Below are positions 1 to 8,815 of a stretch of DNA of 64,000 bases, one piece after another; within the stretch, counting starts at the first letter, position 1; each line of letters begins with the position of its first letter. This stretch comes from Synechococcus sp. BO 8801. GTDB taxonomy: Bacteria > Cyanobacteriota > Cyanobacteriia > PCC-6307 > Cyanobiaceae. The notes under the pieces are model-generated. The model saw only the letters and a program-made list of their open reading frames with translations, ran no database searches and was not told the DNA's origin. The stretch lies in contig NZ_NQKY01000012.1 of the NCBI RefSeq assembly GCF_002252675.1, positions 1 to 64,000 of the forward strand, given 5' to 3'. Made by a program: the position numbers and the translations under genes.

Positions 1-85
1 CGAGCGCAACGCTCACAACTTCCCCCTCGACCTGGCTGCTGCCAGCGCCACCCCCGTGGCCCTGACCGCCCCGGCGATCGGCTGA
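1..85 (+). CDS. psbA: Photosystem II D1 protein, C-terminal end (partial)
   Basis: Only the last 27 codons are in the window, reading from base 2 to the TGA at 83-85. The peptide begins [12 protein letters not shown] and ends ALTAPAIG, which is the hallmark D1 C-terminus. It includes the Asp/Leu/Ala region at the CtpA processing site, after which the short tail is removed before the manganese cluster assembles. D1 is the reaction-centre subunit of photosystem II in the thylakoid membrane. The 5' part lies outside the window, so copy type (D1:1 or D1:2) cannot be judged. A strong terminator follows about 30 bases downstream. Confidence 0.95.
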   Translation, partial: ERNAHNFPLDLAAASATPVALTAPAIG

Positions 86-116
86 TCCAGCCCCTCCAGA
101 TTTCCTGGAACCTGCC

Positions 117-144
117 AACCCCCTGCGCGAGCAGGGGGTTTTTT
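117..144 (+). terminator. Rho-independent terminator after psbA
   Basis: A perfect 10-bp stem (AACCCCCTGC / GCAGGGGGTT) with a GCGA tetraloop is followed by a run of T ending at 144. It lies between the psbA stop and aroC on the plus strand, so it insulates aroC from strong psbA transcription. Confidence 0.9.
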
Positions 145-210
145 CATGGCGACGGGTTCCGGCTGGGTAGGCTCCCTGCTTCGGGAAACCCGGTTGGTCA
201 GGGCGGTGTG

Positions 211-1299
211 ATGGGCAGCAGTTTCGGTGATCTCTTCCGGATCAGCACGTTCGGCGAATCCCACGGCGGTGGCGTCGGGGTGATCATCGATGGCTGTCCC
301 CCCAGGCTGCCGCTGGACCTGGAGCAGATCCAGGCCGATCTCGACCGACGCCGGCCCGGCCAGAGCCGCATCACCACCCCCCGCAAGGAGGAGGACCGGG
401 TCGAGATCCTCAGCGGCCTGCTCGATGGGGTCACGCTCGGGACACCGATCGCCATGGTGGTCCGCAACAAGGACCAGCGCCCCGGGGACTACCAGGAGAT
501 GCAGGTGGCCTTCCGGCCCTCCCATGCCGACGCCACCTACCAGGCCAAGTACGGCATCCAGGCCCGCAGCGGCGGTGGCCGCGCCTCGGCCCGCGAAACG
601 ATCGGCCGGGTGGCCGCCGGAGCGGTGGCCAAACAGCTGCTGGCCCGCACCCACGGCACCGAGGTGATCGCCTGGGTGCGCCGGATTCACACCATCGAGG
701 CCGTGATCGATCCCGCCAGCGTGAGCCTGGAGGCGGTGGAGGCCAACATCGTGCGTTGCCCCGACGCCGCCACCGCTGAGCGGATGATCGAGCGGATCGA
801 GGCGATCGGTCGGGAAGGGGATTCCTGCGGCGGGGTGATCGAATGCCTGGTGCGGCGGCCGCCGGTGGGTCTGGGCATGCCGGTGTTCGACAAACTGGAG
901 GCGGATCTGGCCAAGGCGGTGATGTCGCTGCCGGCCACCAAGGGGTTCGAGATCGGCTCCGGCTTCGGCGGCACCCTGCTGCGCGGCAGTGAGCACAACG
1001 ACGCCTTCCTGCCCAGCGACGACGGCCGCCTGCGGACCGCCACCAACAACTCGGGCGGCATCCAGGGGGGCATCAGTAACGGGGAGGAGATCCAGCTGCG
1101 GGTGGCCTTCAAACCCACGGCCACGATCCGCAAGGAGCAGCAGACCATCGATGCCACCGGCGCCGCCACCACCCTGGCGGCGAAGGGACGCCACGACCCC
1201 TGCGTGCTGCCCCGGGCCGTGCCGATGGTGGAGGCGATGGTGGCCCTGGTGCTGGCCGATCACCTGCTTCGTCAGCAGGGCCAGTGCAGCCTCTGGTGA
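211..1299 (+). CDS. aroC: Chorismate synthase
   Basis: Converts 5-enolpyruvylshikimate-3-phosphate to chorismate, the last shared step of aromatic amino acid and quinone synthesis; the enzyme needs reduced FMN. Visible family signatures are GESHG near residue 16, [12 protein letters not shown] near residue 125 and [14 protein letters not shown] near the C-terminus. The length of 362 residues is normal. A GTG three bases upstream (208) also opens the frame, but the ATG at 211 gives the usual [19 protein letters not shown] start. It stands alone between the psbA terminator and a convergent aldolase gene. Confidence 0.95.
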   Translation: MGSSFGDLFRISTFGESHGGGVGVIIDGCPPRLPLDLEQIQADLDRRRPGQSRITTPRKEEDRVEILSGLLDGVTLGTPIAMVVRNKDQRPGDYQEMQVAFRPSHADATYQAKYGIQARSGGGRASARETIGRVAAGAVAKQLLARTHGTEVIAWVRRIHTIEAVIDPASVSLEAVEANIVRCPDAATAERMIERIEAIGREGDSCGGVIECLVRRPPVGLGMPVFDKLEADLAKAVMSLPATKGFEIGSGFGGTLLRGSEHNDAFLPSDDGRLRTATNNSGGIQGGISNGEEIQLRVAFKPTATIRKEQQTIDATGAATTLAAKGRHDPCVLPRAVPMVEAMVALVLADHLLRQQGQCSLW

Positions 1300-1308
1300 T
1301 CCGCCCGC

Positions 1309-1878
1309 TCAGGGCCGCTGCTGCAGTGCCTCCAGCACAAGGCGCAGCGGCTCCGGCCCCTGGGCGACCAGGGACGAGCCCAGGGCGACGGCATCGACCC
1401 CGGCCTCGAGCCAGGGACGCACATCGCCGGGCTGGAGACCGCCGGCGGCGATGCAGAAGGGGAGCGGTGGACCGAGGGGATCCCGCAGGCGCCGCCAGTG
1501 GCCGATGCCGACGCTGGCGGCGGGGAACAGCTTGACGATCGGACAGCCCAGGGAGCGGGCCCGGTTCACCTCCGTGGGTGTCATCACCCCGGGGACCAGG
1601 GCGAAGCGGGCCATCGCCGCCGTCTCCAGCAGCTCCGCGTCCAGGACGGGGGAGACGCCGTAGGAGAAACCCGCCTCCAGGGACGCCGCCAGGGCCGCGG
1701 GGGTGCAGATCGAGGCCGACCCCAGACACAGTTCGGGGAACGCCTCGATCAGGCGCCGGCATTCGGGGATCCAGGCCGGCGAGGGCCCCCAGGCGATCTC
1801 CACATGGCGCACCCCCAGGTCGGCCAGCTGGCCCAGCTGGGGGGCCAGGAGCGCTGGCTGCTCAGCGCGAAGCACCAC
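1309..1878 (-). CDS. eda: KDPG/KHG aldolase family protein (class I aldolase)
   Basis: Resembles 2-keto-3-deoxy-6-phosphogluconate aldolase (EC 4.1.2.14), which splits KDPG into pyruvate and glyceraldehyde 3-phosphate in the Entner-Doudoroff route. The visible core includes HVEIAW, GSASI.TP, and the VKLFPAA segment with the Schiff-base lysine, followed by AAGGLQPGDVRPWLEAGVDAVALGS. The start is doubtful. The first GTG (1878) falls inside the conserved first strand, because the in-frame upstream codons read SLIQSLHHQPLLVVLR, typical of this family. No ATG, GTG or TTG lies upstream before an in-frame stop; CTG codons at 1909-1911 and 1897-1899 are candidates. It sits about 50 bases downstream of ftsH on the same strand. 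Confidence 0.85.
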   Translation of the reverse strand: MVLRAEQPALLAPQLGQLADLGVRHVEIAWGPSPAWIPECRRLIEAFPELCLGSASICTPAALAASLEAGFSYGVSPVLDAELLETAAMARFALVPGVMTPTEVNRARSLGCPIVKLFPAASVGIGHWRRLRDPLGPPLPFCIAAGGLQPGDVRPWLEAGVDAVALGSSLVAQGPEPLRLVLEALQQRP

Positions 1879-1927
1879 CAGCAGGGGCTGGTGGTGCAGG
1901 GACTGGATCAGGGACTCGCAGGGAGGC

Positions 1928-3772
1928 CTAGACGTAGGCGGCCACCGTCACATCGCGGGAGATGAGGAGCTCCTGGAGCTCCTCGGCATCCACGGTCTCC
2001 TTCTCGACCAGGAGCTCGGCCAGCTCATCGAGGACGGCCCGGTTGGCGAGCAGCACGTCGGTGGCGCGGCGGTAGGCGTCGGCCACCAGCTGGGAGACCT
2101 CCTCGTCGATGGCGGCGGCGGTGTCCTCGGAGAAGTCGCGCTCGGCGGCGATGTCGCGGCCGAGGAACATGCCCCCCTGGGCCCGGCCCAGGGCCACCGG
2201 GCCGAGGCGGTCGCTCATGCCGAAGCGGGTGACCATCTGGCGGGCGACCCGGGCCACCTGCTGCAGGTCGTTGGAGGCCCCGGTGGTGACTTCGTCCTCG
2301 CCGTAGACGATCTCCTCGGCGACCCGGCCACCGAGGGCGACGGCCATCTGGTTCTGCAGGTAGGAGCGGGAGTAGAGCCCCGACTCCATGCGCTCCTCAC
2401 TGGGGGTGAAGAAGGTGAGGCCGCCGGCCTGGCCGCGGGGAATGATGCTGATCTTCTGGACGGGGTCGTAGTCGGGCATCAGGGCGCCCACCAGGGCGTG
2501 GCCGGACTCGTGGTAGGCCACCAGGCGCTTGCGGCGCTCGCTCATCACCCGGTCCTTCTTCTCGGGGCCGGCCATGACGCGCTCGATGGCGTCGTTGACC
2601 TCATCCATCGACACTTCGGTCAGCTGGCGCCGGGCGGCGAGGATGGCCGCCTCGTTGAGCAGGTTGGCCAGGTCGGCACCGGTGAAGCCGGGGGTGCGGC
2701 GGGCCACCTTGTCGAGGTCGACGTCCTTGGCGAGGGTCTTGCCGCGGGCGTGGACACCGAGGATCTGGAGACGGCCGGCGTAGTCGGGACGGTCGACCAC
2801 CACCTGACGGTCGAAGCGACCCGGCCGCATCAGGGCCGAATCGAGCACGTCGGGGCGGTTGGTGGCCGCCACGATGATGATGCCGGTATTGCCCTCGAAG
2901 CCGTCCATCTCGGTGAGCAGCTGGTTGAGGGTCTGCTCCCGCTCGTCGTTGCCGCCGCCGAGGCCGGCGCCGCGCTGGCGGCCCACGGCGTCGATCTCAT
3001 CGATGAAGACGATGCAGGGGGCGTTCTTCTTGGCCTGCTCGAACAGGTCGCGCACCCGGCTGGCGCCGACGCCCACGAACATCTCGACGAACTCCGAACC
3101 GGAGATCGAGAAGAACGGCACGCCCGCCTCACCGGCCACGGCCTTGGCCAGCAGCGTCTTGCCGGTGCCCGGAGGGCCCACCAGCAGCACGCCCTTGGGG
3201 ATCTTGGCGCCGACAGCGGTGAAGCGGTCGGGGTTCTTGAGGAAGTCGACCACTTCGGTGAGCTCGAGCTTGGCGCCCTCGATGCCGGCCACGTCACCGA
3301 AGGTGACTTGGGTCTGGGGTTCCATCTGGACCCGGGCCTTGCTCTTGCCGAAATTCATGGCCGGGTTGCCGCCGCCGCCCTGGGCGCGGCGCAACAGGAA
3401 GAACAGGCCGCCGAGCAGCAGCAGCGGGAAGATCAGGCTGCCGATCGCCTGCTGCCAGGCCGCCGGCTCCCGGTTGGGCTGCACGGCGATGTCGACGTTG
3501 TGGTCGGTGAGCAGCTTGAGCAGGTCCTTGTCGGGGGCGAGGTTCACCACGGCGCGCTGGCCGTCGTTCTCCACCACCTGGGCGGTGCCCCGGTCGGGGG
3601 AGATCAGCACCCGGGAGATCTCGTTGGCCTGGACGGCCTCGACGAAATCGCTGTAGCGCAGGGTGCGGGGGGCCCGGGCCGGGTCAGGCCGCTCCAGGAA
3701 GGCGGTGCCCACGGCGATCATCACGATCACCAGGAGCACGTAGAGCCCCGCGTTGCGCCAGCGTTTCTTCAC
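1928..3772 (-). CDS. ftsH: ATP-dependent zinc metalloprotease FtsH
   Basis: Membrane-bound AAA protease that degrades damaged thylakoid proteins, in cyanobacteria chiefly photodamaged D1. The 614 residues show, in order, an N-terminal membrane helix (about 9-25), a lumenal/periplasmic domain, a second helix (about 108-125), a Walker A GPPGTGKT, a Walker [12 protein letters not shown] with the second region of homology RPGRFDRQV, and the zinc-binding HESGH motif near residue 418. Length and architecture are complete. Cyanobacteria carry several FtsH paralogues, so the exact one cannot be assigned without a tree. The stop lies about 50 bases upstream of the aldolase frame, so they may be cotranscribed. 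Confidence 0.96.
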   Translation of the reverse strand: MKKRWRNAGLYVLLVIVMIAVGTAFLERPDPARAPRTLRYSDFVEAVQANEISRVLISPDRGTAQVVENDGQRAVVNLAPDKDLLKLLTDHNVDIAVQPNREPAAWQQAIGSLIFPLLLLGGLFFLLRRAQGGGGNPAMNFGKSKARVQMEPQTQVTFGDVAGIEGAKLELTEVVDFLKNPDRFTAVGAKIPKGVLLVGPPGTGKTLLAKAVAGEAGVPFFSISGSEFVEMFVGVGASRVRDLFEQAKKNAPCIVFIDEIDAVGRQRGAGLGGGNDEREQTLNQLLTEMDGFEGNTGIIIVAATNRPDVLDSALMRPGRFDRQVVVDRPDYAGRLQILGVHARGKTLAKDVDLDKVARRTPGFTGADLANLLNEAAILAARRQLTEVSMDEVNDAIERVMAGPEKKDRVMSERRKRLVAYHESGHALVGALMPDYDPVQKISIIPRGQAGGLTFFTPSEERMESGLYSRSYLQNQMAVALGGRVAEEIVYGEDEVTTGASNDLQQVARVARQMVTRFGMSDRLGPVALGRAQGGMFLGRDIAAERDFSEDTAAAIDEEVSQLVADAYRRATDVLLANRAVLDELAELLVEKETVDAEELQELLISRDVTVAAYV

Positions 3773-3838
3773 GACCCTGTCTCCTGTGTGAGAGTGAAAG
3801 TAACAGAATGTTAATCGGCGTCCGCGGTCGGACGGGGC

Positions 3839-5008
3839 TCAGGCCGCGGCCCTGAGCACCTCCACCACGCTACGGAAGGCGAACCATTCCGGGATCTCCT
3901 CACCGCCGCGCAGCATCTGGCGGAACTGGGTGCCGCTCAGCTTGCGGATGTGCAGCCCCCGGGCCTGGGCGTGCTCGGCGGTGACGTAGCCCTCCTCCTC
4001 GGTGTAGACGAGGTTGAGGGAGGGCACCGTCTCCATGCCGAGCTCGGTGGCCTGGTCACGGGCGAAGTCCTGGGCCTCGTAGGGGCCGTAGAAGTCCTCG
4101 CCGGTGAGGGACGATTTGCAGCCCGCCATGTCGCGGCCGATGATGAAGTGGGTGCAGCCGTAGTTCTTGCGAATGATCATGTGCTGCAGGGCCTCCCGGG
4201 GGCCGGCCATGTGCATCGCGTAGGGCAGGTAGGCCCAGCGGATGCGGGGGTTGTCCACCTCGGCGGCCAGCCGTTCGTAGGTGGCGAAGCGCACCTCTCC
4301 GGCGATGTCGTCCTCCTGGGTGGGACCGCAGGTGGGGTGCACCAGCACCACCCCGCCCTTGCTCACGTTGGGGGCCTCGAGGGCGCGGGTGAACAGTTCG
4401 TAGTGGGCCCGGTGGATGGGGTTGCGGCACTGGAAGGCCACCACGTCCTGGCCCGCCGGCAGGGTGGCGCGCACGTCGGCCGGGGTGCTGCAGGGAAAGA
4501 CGCGCTGCGGCAGGGCCAGACCCTGGAGGCGCCCGCCCAGGTAGAAGCGGCCCCGTTCGGTGGCGATCATGCGCACCGCCGGATGTTCCAGGGAGGTGGT
4601 GCCGTAGCAGCCCTTGGCCTCGAGCACCTTGTCGGGCTCCCAGCGGCTCTCCACGGTGAGCACGGCCAGGTCCTGGCCCTGGTAGGTGAGCAGCAGCCGC
4701 TGGCCCACGGCGACGGAGGCGTCGTCGGTGTCGAAGATGATCGGCAGGCCGAACAGCAGACCGCTGGTGGTGCGGTGGCCCGCCACCACAGCCTCGTAGT
4801 CCTCCTGGTGCATGAAGCCGCGCAGGGGCGAGAAGCCGCCCACGATCAGCAGCTCCACGTCGCAGGCGTTGCGGTGACTGCACTCCAGCACCTTGTCCAC
4901 CGAGGCGCGCACACCCTCCTGCTGGTCGGGCGGCACCATCAGATCGACAAGGCTGCCGCCGTGGGGGGCGATCAGATCGGAACGGGCGGCGGTGTTGGCG
5001 AGCGTCAT
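3839..5008 (-). CDS. sat: Sulfate adenylyltransferase (ATP sulfurylase)
   Basis: Makes adenosine 5'-phosphosulfate from ATP and sulfate, the first step of assimilatory sulfate reduction, in the cytosol. The catalytic motif is seen in QCRNPIHRAHYELF (the HxxH pair), followed by HPTCG and GRDMAGCK. The frame is open for over 100 codons upstream of the real start; the ATG at 5008 giving MTLANTAARSDLIAPHGG matches the family N-terminus and gives 389 residues. The psbO terminator lies upstream, so sat has its own promoter. Confidence 0.95.
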   Translation of the reverse strand: MTLANTAARSDLIAPHGGSLVDLMVPPDQQEGVRASVDKVLECSHRNACDVELLIVGGFSPLRGFMHQEDYEAVVAGHRTTSGLLFGLPIIFDTDDASVAVGQRLLLTYQGQDLAVLTVESRWEPDKVLEAKGCYGTTSLEHPAVRMIATERGRFYLGGRLQGLALPQRVFPCSTPADVRATLPAGQDVVAFQCRNPIHRAHYELFTRALEAPNVSKGGVVLVHPTCGPTQEDDIAGEVRFATYERLAAEVDNPRIRWAYLPYAMHMAGPREALQHMIIRKNYGCTHFIIGRDMAGCKSSLTGEDFYGPYEAQDFARDQATELGMETVPSLNLVYTEEEGYVTAEHAQARGLHIRKLSGTQFRQMLRGGEEIPEWFAFRSVVEVLRAAA

Positions 5009-5085
5009 GGCGACGGGCCGGGGCTGCACAAGGAATAGGCCCATCCTCCCAGACCAACCTTCGGCCTTGAAAAAGGGCGGCCACG

Positions 5086-5108
5086 AAAAAAGGGGCCCGT
5101 GGGCCCCT
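5086..5108 (-). terminator. Rho-independent terminator of psbO
   Basis: On the minus strand an 8-bp perfect stem (AGGGGCCC / GGGCCCCT, two-base loop) runs directly into six T residues. It lies about 50 bases past the psbO stop and upstream of sat, on the strand of both genes, so it should end the abundant psbO transcript. Confidence 0.85.
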
Positions 5109-5159
5109 GGGATCAACGGGTTGTGGTGAGGGGGCCTGGGGCGAAACCCGGCCCGGGCC

Positions 5160-5972
5160 TCAGACCTCCTCGAGACGGCCGTAGAGCTCGCCGGTGATCT
5201 TGACGTCGACGACGGCCTTGGTGCCCATGTCGGTGTCAGAGGGCTGGATGGCGGTGAACACCCCGGCGAACTCGCCGGTGCTGGGATCGACCTTGGTGAT
5301 CGAGAGGTCCATGGTGCCGGAGCCATCCACATAGCGCTTGACGGTTTCCCCGGCGAACTCATCACCGGCGGGCACCAGACCCACGGCGCTGCTGTAGCCG
5401 GTGGTCAGGCCCCGGCCCTTGGGATCCAGGAAGTTGCTGGTGCGGTAGCTGGGGGCGCGGTACTCGCCCTTGAGGTCGGTGCTGGTGGAGAAGGAGGTGC
5501 CGGCGGCAGAGGCCTTGAGCTCCTTGCTGGAGAACATGAAGGGCACTTCCTCACCACCGGGCATCAGCACGGTGATCGGCTGGAAGTCGATGCCACCCAG
5601 CTCCTTGAAGCTGAGCTTGTCACCGCTGACCTTGAGGTCGCCGTAGACCTGATCGAGGCTGGAGGTATACCGGGTGAGGATCTTGCCGGCGACGAACTGG
5701 GCTTCCTGGCGCTTGTTGGCGGGCTCACCCTTCACGAAGACCTCGGAGGGGTGCATGCAGATCTCCTTGAGCTGATAGGTCGCCGAGGGATCCAGGGTGA
5801 TCGTGCCGCGTGCGGAATCGGGCAGGGTCGGGCAGTCGTTCGCCAGACCGGTGTTGTGGATGTCTTCGTAGGTGAGATTGGCCCGATCAACGGCCTTGGC
5901 CCCGCCGCTGCATGCGGACACCAGGGTCAGGCACAGAGCCAGCACGAGGGCCAGCAGGGGACGGAAACGCAT
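5160..5972 (-). CDS. psbO: Photosystem II manganese-stabilizing protein PsbO
   Basis: Extrinsic 33-kDa-type subunit on the lumenal side of photosystem II that stabilises the Mn4CaO5 cluster. The ATG at 5972 gives 270 residues starting MRFRPLLALVLALCLTLVSAC. This is a signal peptide ending in a lipobox-like LVSAC, so the mature protein may be a lipoprotein. Diagnostic segments are LTYEDIHNTGLANDCPT, KRQEAQFV.GKILTR.TSSLDQ, GGIDFQPITVLMPGGEEVPF, FLDPKGRGL and QPSDTDMG. An extended upstream open frame has shadow codon content and is ignored. A terminator follows. Confidence 0.97.
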   Translation of the reverse strand: MRFRPLLALVLALCLTLVSACSGGAKAVDRANLTYEDIHNTGLANDCPTLPDSARGTITLDPSATYQLKEICMHPSEVFVKGEPANKRQEAQFVAGKILTRYTSSLDQVYGDLKVSGDKLSFKELGGIDFQPITVLMPGGEEVPFMFSSKELKASAAGTSFSTSTDLKGEYRAPSYRTSNFLDPKGRGLTTGYSSAVGLVPAGDEFAGETVKRYVDGSGTMDLSITKVDPSTGEFAGVFTAIQPSDTDMGTKAVVDVKITGELYGRLEEV

Positions 5973-6084
5973 GGGGAGAAGCCGCAGAGACGGAACGGGA
6001 ACTGGGCTGGCCGGGATCCTACCGGTGCAAAACGCCCATTCCAGGTGGCTTGCGTGGGCTCTCAACAACCTGTATGAGAGGGAG

Positions 6085-6486
6085 ATGTCCCTGAGCCGCA
6101 CCCACCCGATCGACGACTCCACGCCCTTCGCGCCGCCGTCTCCGGGACCCGCCGCGACGGCTCCGGCCCCTCCGACGTCCGCACCCGCGACCGAGCCAGC
6201 CTTCGACCCAGCCGCCGACCCCGAACTCCAGCGGGCCCTCGACACCCTGCTGAGGATCGCTGAGGAGCGCGCCGAGCAGCCCGAGGCCCTGCTCGATCTG
6301 CTGCGCCGCATCGAGCACCTGCACCGCAGCATCCAGGACGGCCCCTTCCGCAGCAGCCTGCCCAGCGACCGCAATGGCCTGTTCACCCTGCTCTCCGAGA
6401 TGGAAGGCAGCGGCGGCTGGCCCTACATCCCCCGGCTGCAGCTGCGCACGTTCATGGATCTGCTGGCGCCCGATCCGGAGACCTGA
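6085..6486 (+). CDS. Conserved cyanobacterial hypothetical protein
   Basis: 133 residues. A low-complexity Pro/Ala-rich N-terminus (about 1-45) is followed by a well-ordered helical domain with LDTLLRIAEERAEQPEALLDLLRRIEHLHRSIQDGPFRSSLP and GGWPYIPRLQLRTFMDLL, a pattern I recall as widely conserved in picocyanobacteria but without known function. No signal peptide or membrane segment. The ATG at 6085 follows a purine-rich GAGAGGGAG. The 3' end overlaps the convergent coaBC gene by about 35 bases. Function unknown. Confidence 0.8.
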   Translation: MSLSRTHPIDDSTPFAPPSPGPAATAPAPPTSAPATEPAFDPAADPELQRALDTLLRIAEERAEQPEALLDLLRRIEHLHRSIQDGPFRSSLPSDRNGLFTLLSEMEGSGGWPYIPRLQLRTFMDLLAPDPET

Positions 6487-7723
6487 GGGCCACCGCTTCC
6501 GCGAGCGCCGAGAGCAGACGGTGGGCCAGGGCCAGCTTGCCGGTGGGGCCCACCTGGCATTCCCGCTCGCCGGGACCGAGCAGCCAGCCTTCGTTGCCGG
6601 CCGACCCGAACCCCGCTCCGTCCCGGTCGATGGGGTTGGCGAACAGCAGATCGCAGCCTTTGCGGGCGAACTTGGCCCGGGCCTCCTGGAGCACCTCACC
6701 ACTCTGGGCGGCGAAGCCGAGGATCGCCTGGGCCGGCGGGCGGCGCCGCACCAGGGCCGCCAGCAGATCGGGCACGGGCTCCCAGCCCTCGGTGAGGGAG
6801 GCCTCCAGCGCCTCCTTGGGGAGCTTGCGGTGCTCGGGGCTGCGGCGGCGGTGGTCGGCGACGGCGGCGGCCATGGCGATGGCATCGGCGCCGTCCTGCA
6901 GCCGCAGCAGCGCCGCCTCCATCTCCGCCGCAGTGACGACGGGGTGGCATTGGAGGCCCTCCAGCCAGGCCGGATCGACCGCCAGCGGGCCGTGGACCAG
7001 ATCGACCGTGGCGCCGCGCAGGCGGGCGGCCTGGGCCAGCAGCACCCCCATGCGTCCGGTGCTGGGGTTGGTGAGGCAGCGGGCCGGATCGAGGGCCTCC
7101 CGGGTGGGGCCGGCACTCACCAGCAGACGGCGGCCGGCCCAGTCGCGGCGGCAGCCGGCCACCAGCAGCGACTCCAGCGCCAGCAGCAGCAGCTCCGGGT
7201 CGGCCATGCGCCCATCGCCCACCCGGTCGCAGGCCAGCAGGCCGCTGCCGGGATCCAGGGGCAGCACCCGCTCCCAGCCCTGCAGCTCCCGCCAGTTGCG
7301 GCGTACCGCCGGAGCGGCCCACATGGCGCTGTTCATGGCCGGGGCGGCCACCACGGGGACCTCGCAGGCGATCAGGGTGCTGGCCAGCAGGGTGTCGGCC
7401 ATCCCGTGCACCCAGCGGGCCAGGCTGGTAGCGCTGAGGGGGGCCAGCAACACCACCTCGGCCCACTCGGCCAGGGCGATGTGCAGGGGCCTGGATTCCT
7501 GATGGCTCCACTGGTCGGCCTCGATGTGGCAAGGAGCGCGGCTGAGGCTCGCCAGGGCCACCGCGCTCACCAGCCGCTCGGCGCCGGGGCTGAGCACACA
7601 GCGCACCAGGGCACCGCGCTGCACCAGGGCACTGACGAGCTGGGGCAGCTTGACGGCGGCGATGCTGCCGCTGATCAGCACCAGCACGCGACGTCCCGCA
7701 AGGGCGTCCTCCTCACTCCTCAT
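6452..7723 (-). CDS. coaBC: Bifunctional phosphopantothenoylcysteine decarboxylase / phosphopantothenate-cysteine ligase
   Basis: Two successive coenzyme A steps in one 423-residue chain. The N-terminal flavoprotein half (about 10-190) shows LISGSIAAVK, the HF-type flavin pocket region and PAMNSAMW. The C-terminal ligase half (about 195-420) shows VSAGPTREALDPARCLTNPSTGRMG, AMAAAVADHRR and FAAQSGE. Its ATG overlaps the stop of the upstream DUF2555-like gene by 11 bases, suggesting translational coupling. The 3' end overlaps a convergent hypothetical gene. Confidence 0.94.
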   Translation of the reverse strand: MRSEEDALAGRRVLVLISGSIAAVKLPQLVSALVQRGALVRCVLSPGAERLVSAVALASLSRAPCHIEADQWSHQESRPLHIALAEWAEVVLLAPLSATSLARWVHGMADTLLASTLIACEVPVVAAPAMNSAMWAAPAVRRNWRELQGWERVLPLDPGSGLLACDRVGDGRMADPELLLLALESLLVAGCRRDWAGRRLLVSAGPTREALDPARCLTNPSTGRMGVLLAQAARLRGATVDLVHGPLAVDPAWLEGLQCHPVVTAAEMEAALLRLQDGADAIAMAAAVADHRRRSPEHRKLPKEALEASLTEGWEPVPDLLAALVRRRPPAQAILGFAAQSGEVLQEARAKFARKGCDLLFANPIDRDGAGFGSAGNEGWLLGPGERECQVGPTGKLALAHRLLSALAEAVALRSPDRAPADP

Positions 7724-7931
7724 CGAAGGGTTCCTGATCCACCAGATGGACGTAGGGCCGGATCAGGTCGGGGCGGTGGATGGCCAGGGCCCGCAGCAGG
7801 TGCCAGTCGGCCAGGCCCGCAAACGGGGTGGGGTAGTCGTCGTCCTCGAGACGCCGGGCGAGCTCGGCAATGGAGGCGTCGTCGAAGGCCGCGAGCTGCT
7901 CGGGGGTGATGGACAGGCTGGAATCAACCAA
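7713..7931 (-). CDS. DUF2555-type small cyanobacterial protein
   Basis: 72 residues, acidic, no membrane segment. The block ITPEQLAAFDDASIAELARRLEDDDYPTPFAGL.DWHLLRALAIHRPDLIRPYVHLVD matches my memory of the cyanobacteria-specific DUF2555 family; the family name should be confirmed by a profile search. It is the first gene of a two-gene unit with coaBC, overlapping it by 11 bases. Function unknown. Confidence 0.8.
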   Translation of the reverse strand: MVDSSLSITPEQLAAFDDASIAELARRLEDDDYPTPFAGLADWHLLRALAIHRPDLIRPYVHLVDQEPFDEE

Positions 7932-7977
7932 GGGGGCGGCCGGGGAGGGGGACGGGATGGTGATAATGGCGATCGAA

Positions 7978-8050
7978 GGGGAATTAGCTCAGCTGGTAGA
8001 GCGCTGCGATCGCACCGCAGAGGTCAGGGGTTCGAGTCCCCTATTCTCCA
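7978..8050 (+). tRNA. tRNA-Ala (anticodon CGC)
   Basis: 73 bases fold into a full cloverleaf. The acceptor stem GGGGAAT / ATTCTCC carries the G3-U70 wobble pair that identifies alanine tRNAs. The D arm is GCTC..GAGC, the anticodon stem CTGCG/CGCAG with loop ATCGCAC giving anticodon CGC (codon GCG), and the T arm is CAGGGGTTCGAGTCCCCT-like. Discriminator A at 8050. The CCA end is not encoded. Confidence 0.95.
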
Positions 8051-8141
8051 TCCACCATTCTCCCCGGCCGGGTCTCCCAGCGTCCCTGAGGGCGTCCCGG
8101 CGGCTCCCGGCCCAACCCCGACCCGTCCCGATCCCCTGCCG

Positions 8142-8303
8142 ATGAACTGGAGCAGCGACGCGGAAACCAGCCTGAAGGAGATCCCGTTCGTGGTGCGGCC
8201 GATCATCCGGCGGCGGATCGAATCCCTGGCCCGCGAGGCCGGCCTCGAGGGTGTGGATCTCGCCTTCTACCAACAGGCCAAGGAGCGTTTCGGAAGGAAG
8301 TGA
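8142..8303 (+). CDS. Small PCP-reductase-domain-like protein
   Basis: 53 residues: WSSDAETSLKEIPFVVRP.IRRRIESLAREAGLEGVDLAFYQQAKERFG. This resembles the short domain at the C-terminus of the light-independent protochlorophyllide reductase subunit ChlB (PCP_red), also found as a free-standing small protein in cyanobacteria. The key pattern is W..(A/E)....L..IPFFVR...R...E. Chosen start is the ATG at 8142; the long open frame upstream overlaps the tRNA and is not coding. Role unknown. Confidence 0.75.
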   Translation: MNWSSDAETSLKEIPFVVRPIIRRRIESLAREAGLEGVDLAFYQQAKERFGRK

Positions 8304-8347
8304 ATCGGCGATGGGGTAAAAGAGGGGGTTGATCAGGGGCCCGCTCA

Positions 8348-8545
8348 ATGTCGCAGTCCAAGCGCGAACAGGTTGTCAGTCATCTGCGCTACATCCGCCA
8401 GGAGCTGCGGGAGATGCACCAGGGGGTCATGGAGGACGGCCTGCTGCCGGAGGCCGGTGAGGTGCGGGGTGTGATGGCCCAGATGGAGGCCCTGCTGGAA
8501 CTGCTGGAAGGCAAGGGATCCCGCAAGAAGGACGGGGACGGCTGA
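8348..8545 (+). CDS. Conserved small cyanobacterial hypothetical protein
   Basis: 65 residues, highly charged, predicted helical: SKREQVVSHLRYIRQELREMHQGVMEDGLLPEAGEVRGVMAQMEALLELLEGK. No signal peptide or membrane helix; it could form a coiled coil over about residues 4-56. It lies on the same strand as the PCP-reductase-like gene, 44 bases downstream, and is followed by a terminator at 8669. I do not recognise a function. Confidence 0.7.
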   Translation: MSQSKREQVVSHLRYIRQELREMHQGVMEDGLLPEAGEVRGVMAQMEALLELLEGKGSRKKDGDG

Positions 8546-8668
8546 TTCGGGACGTCTGAGAACGACCACGCCACCCGTCAAGCCCCCGCAGGGACGCTCC
8601 GGTCAGCGGCTGCCCCCCCTTGCCCGACCCGCTGGAGATTGGTTTGCTGGTGTCGTCCCCATCACCCC

Positions 8669-8696
8669 GCCCGGGCCTCGGCCTCGGGCTTTTTTA
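8669..8696 (+). terminator. Rho-independent terminator
   Basis: Hairpin GCCCGGGC-CTCG-GCC(T)CGGGC with one bulged base, followed by six T residues. It lies in the otherwise empty 270-base gap between the 65-residue gene and the ycf20-like gene and is read on the plus strand. Confidence 0.75.
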
Positions 8697-8815
8697 TTGG
8701 CATCCCCTATCGGTGGGGGGAAAATGCTGTCAAGACGCCAGAGATGGTGTAGACAAGAGATCGCAGGGATTGGGCCGGGTGATGGGGATCACCGCCAGCG
8801 GCTTTCCACCCTTGG

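Noticed and set aside
13-1263. 416-codon minus-strand open frame over aroC
   Set aside because: Shadow of aroC in GC-rich DNA; His/Gly/Ala-rich translation with no family features.
1703-3814. 703-codon plus-strand open frame opposite ftsH
   Set aside because: Antisense shadow; low-complexity Gly/His/Val/Leu translation, while ftsH on the other strand is unmistakable.
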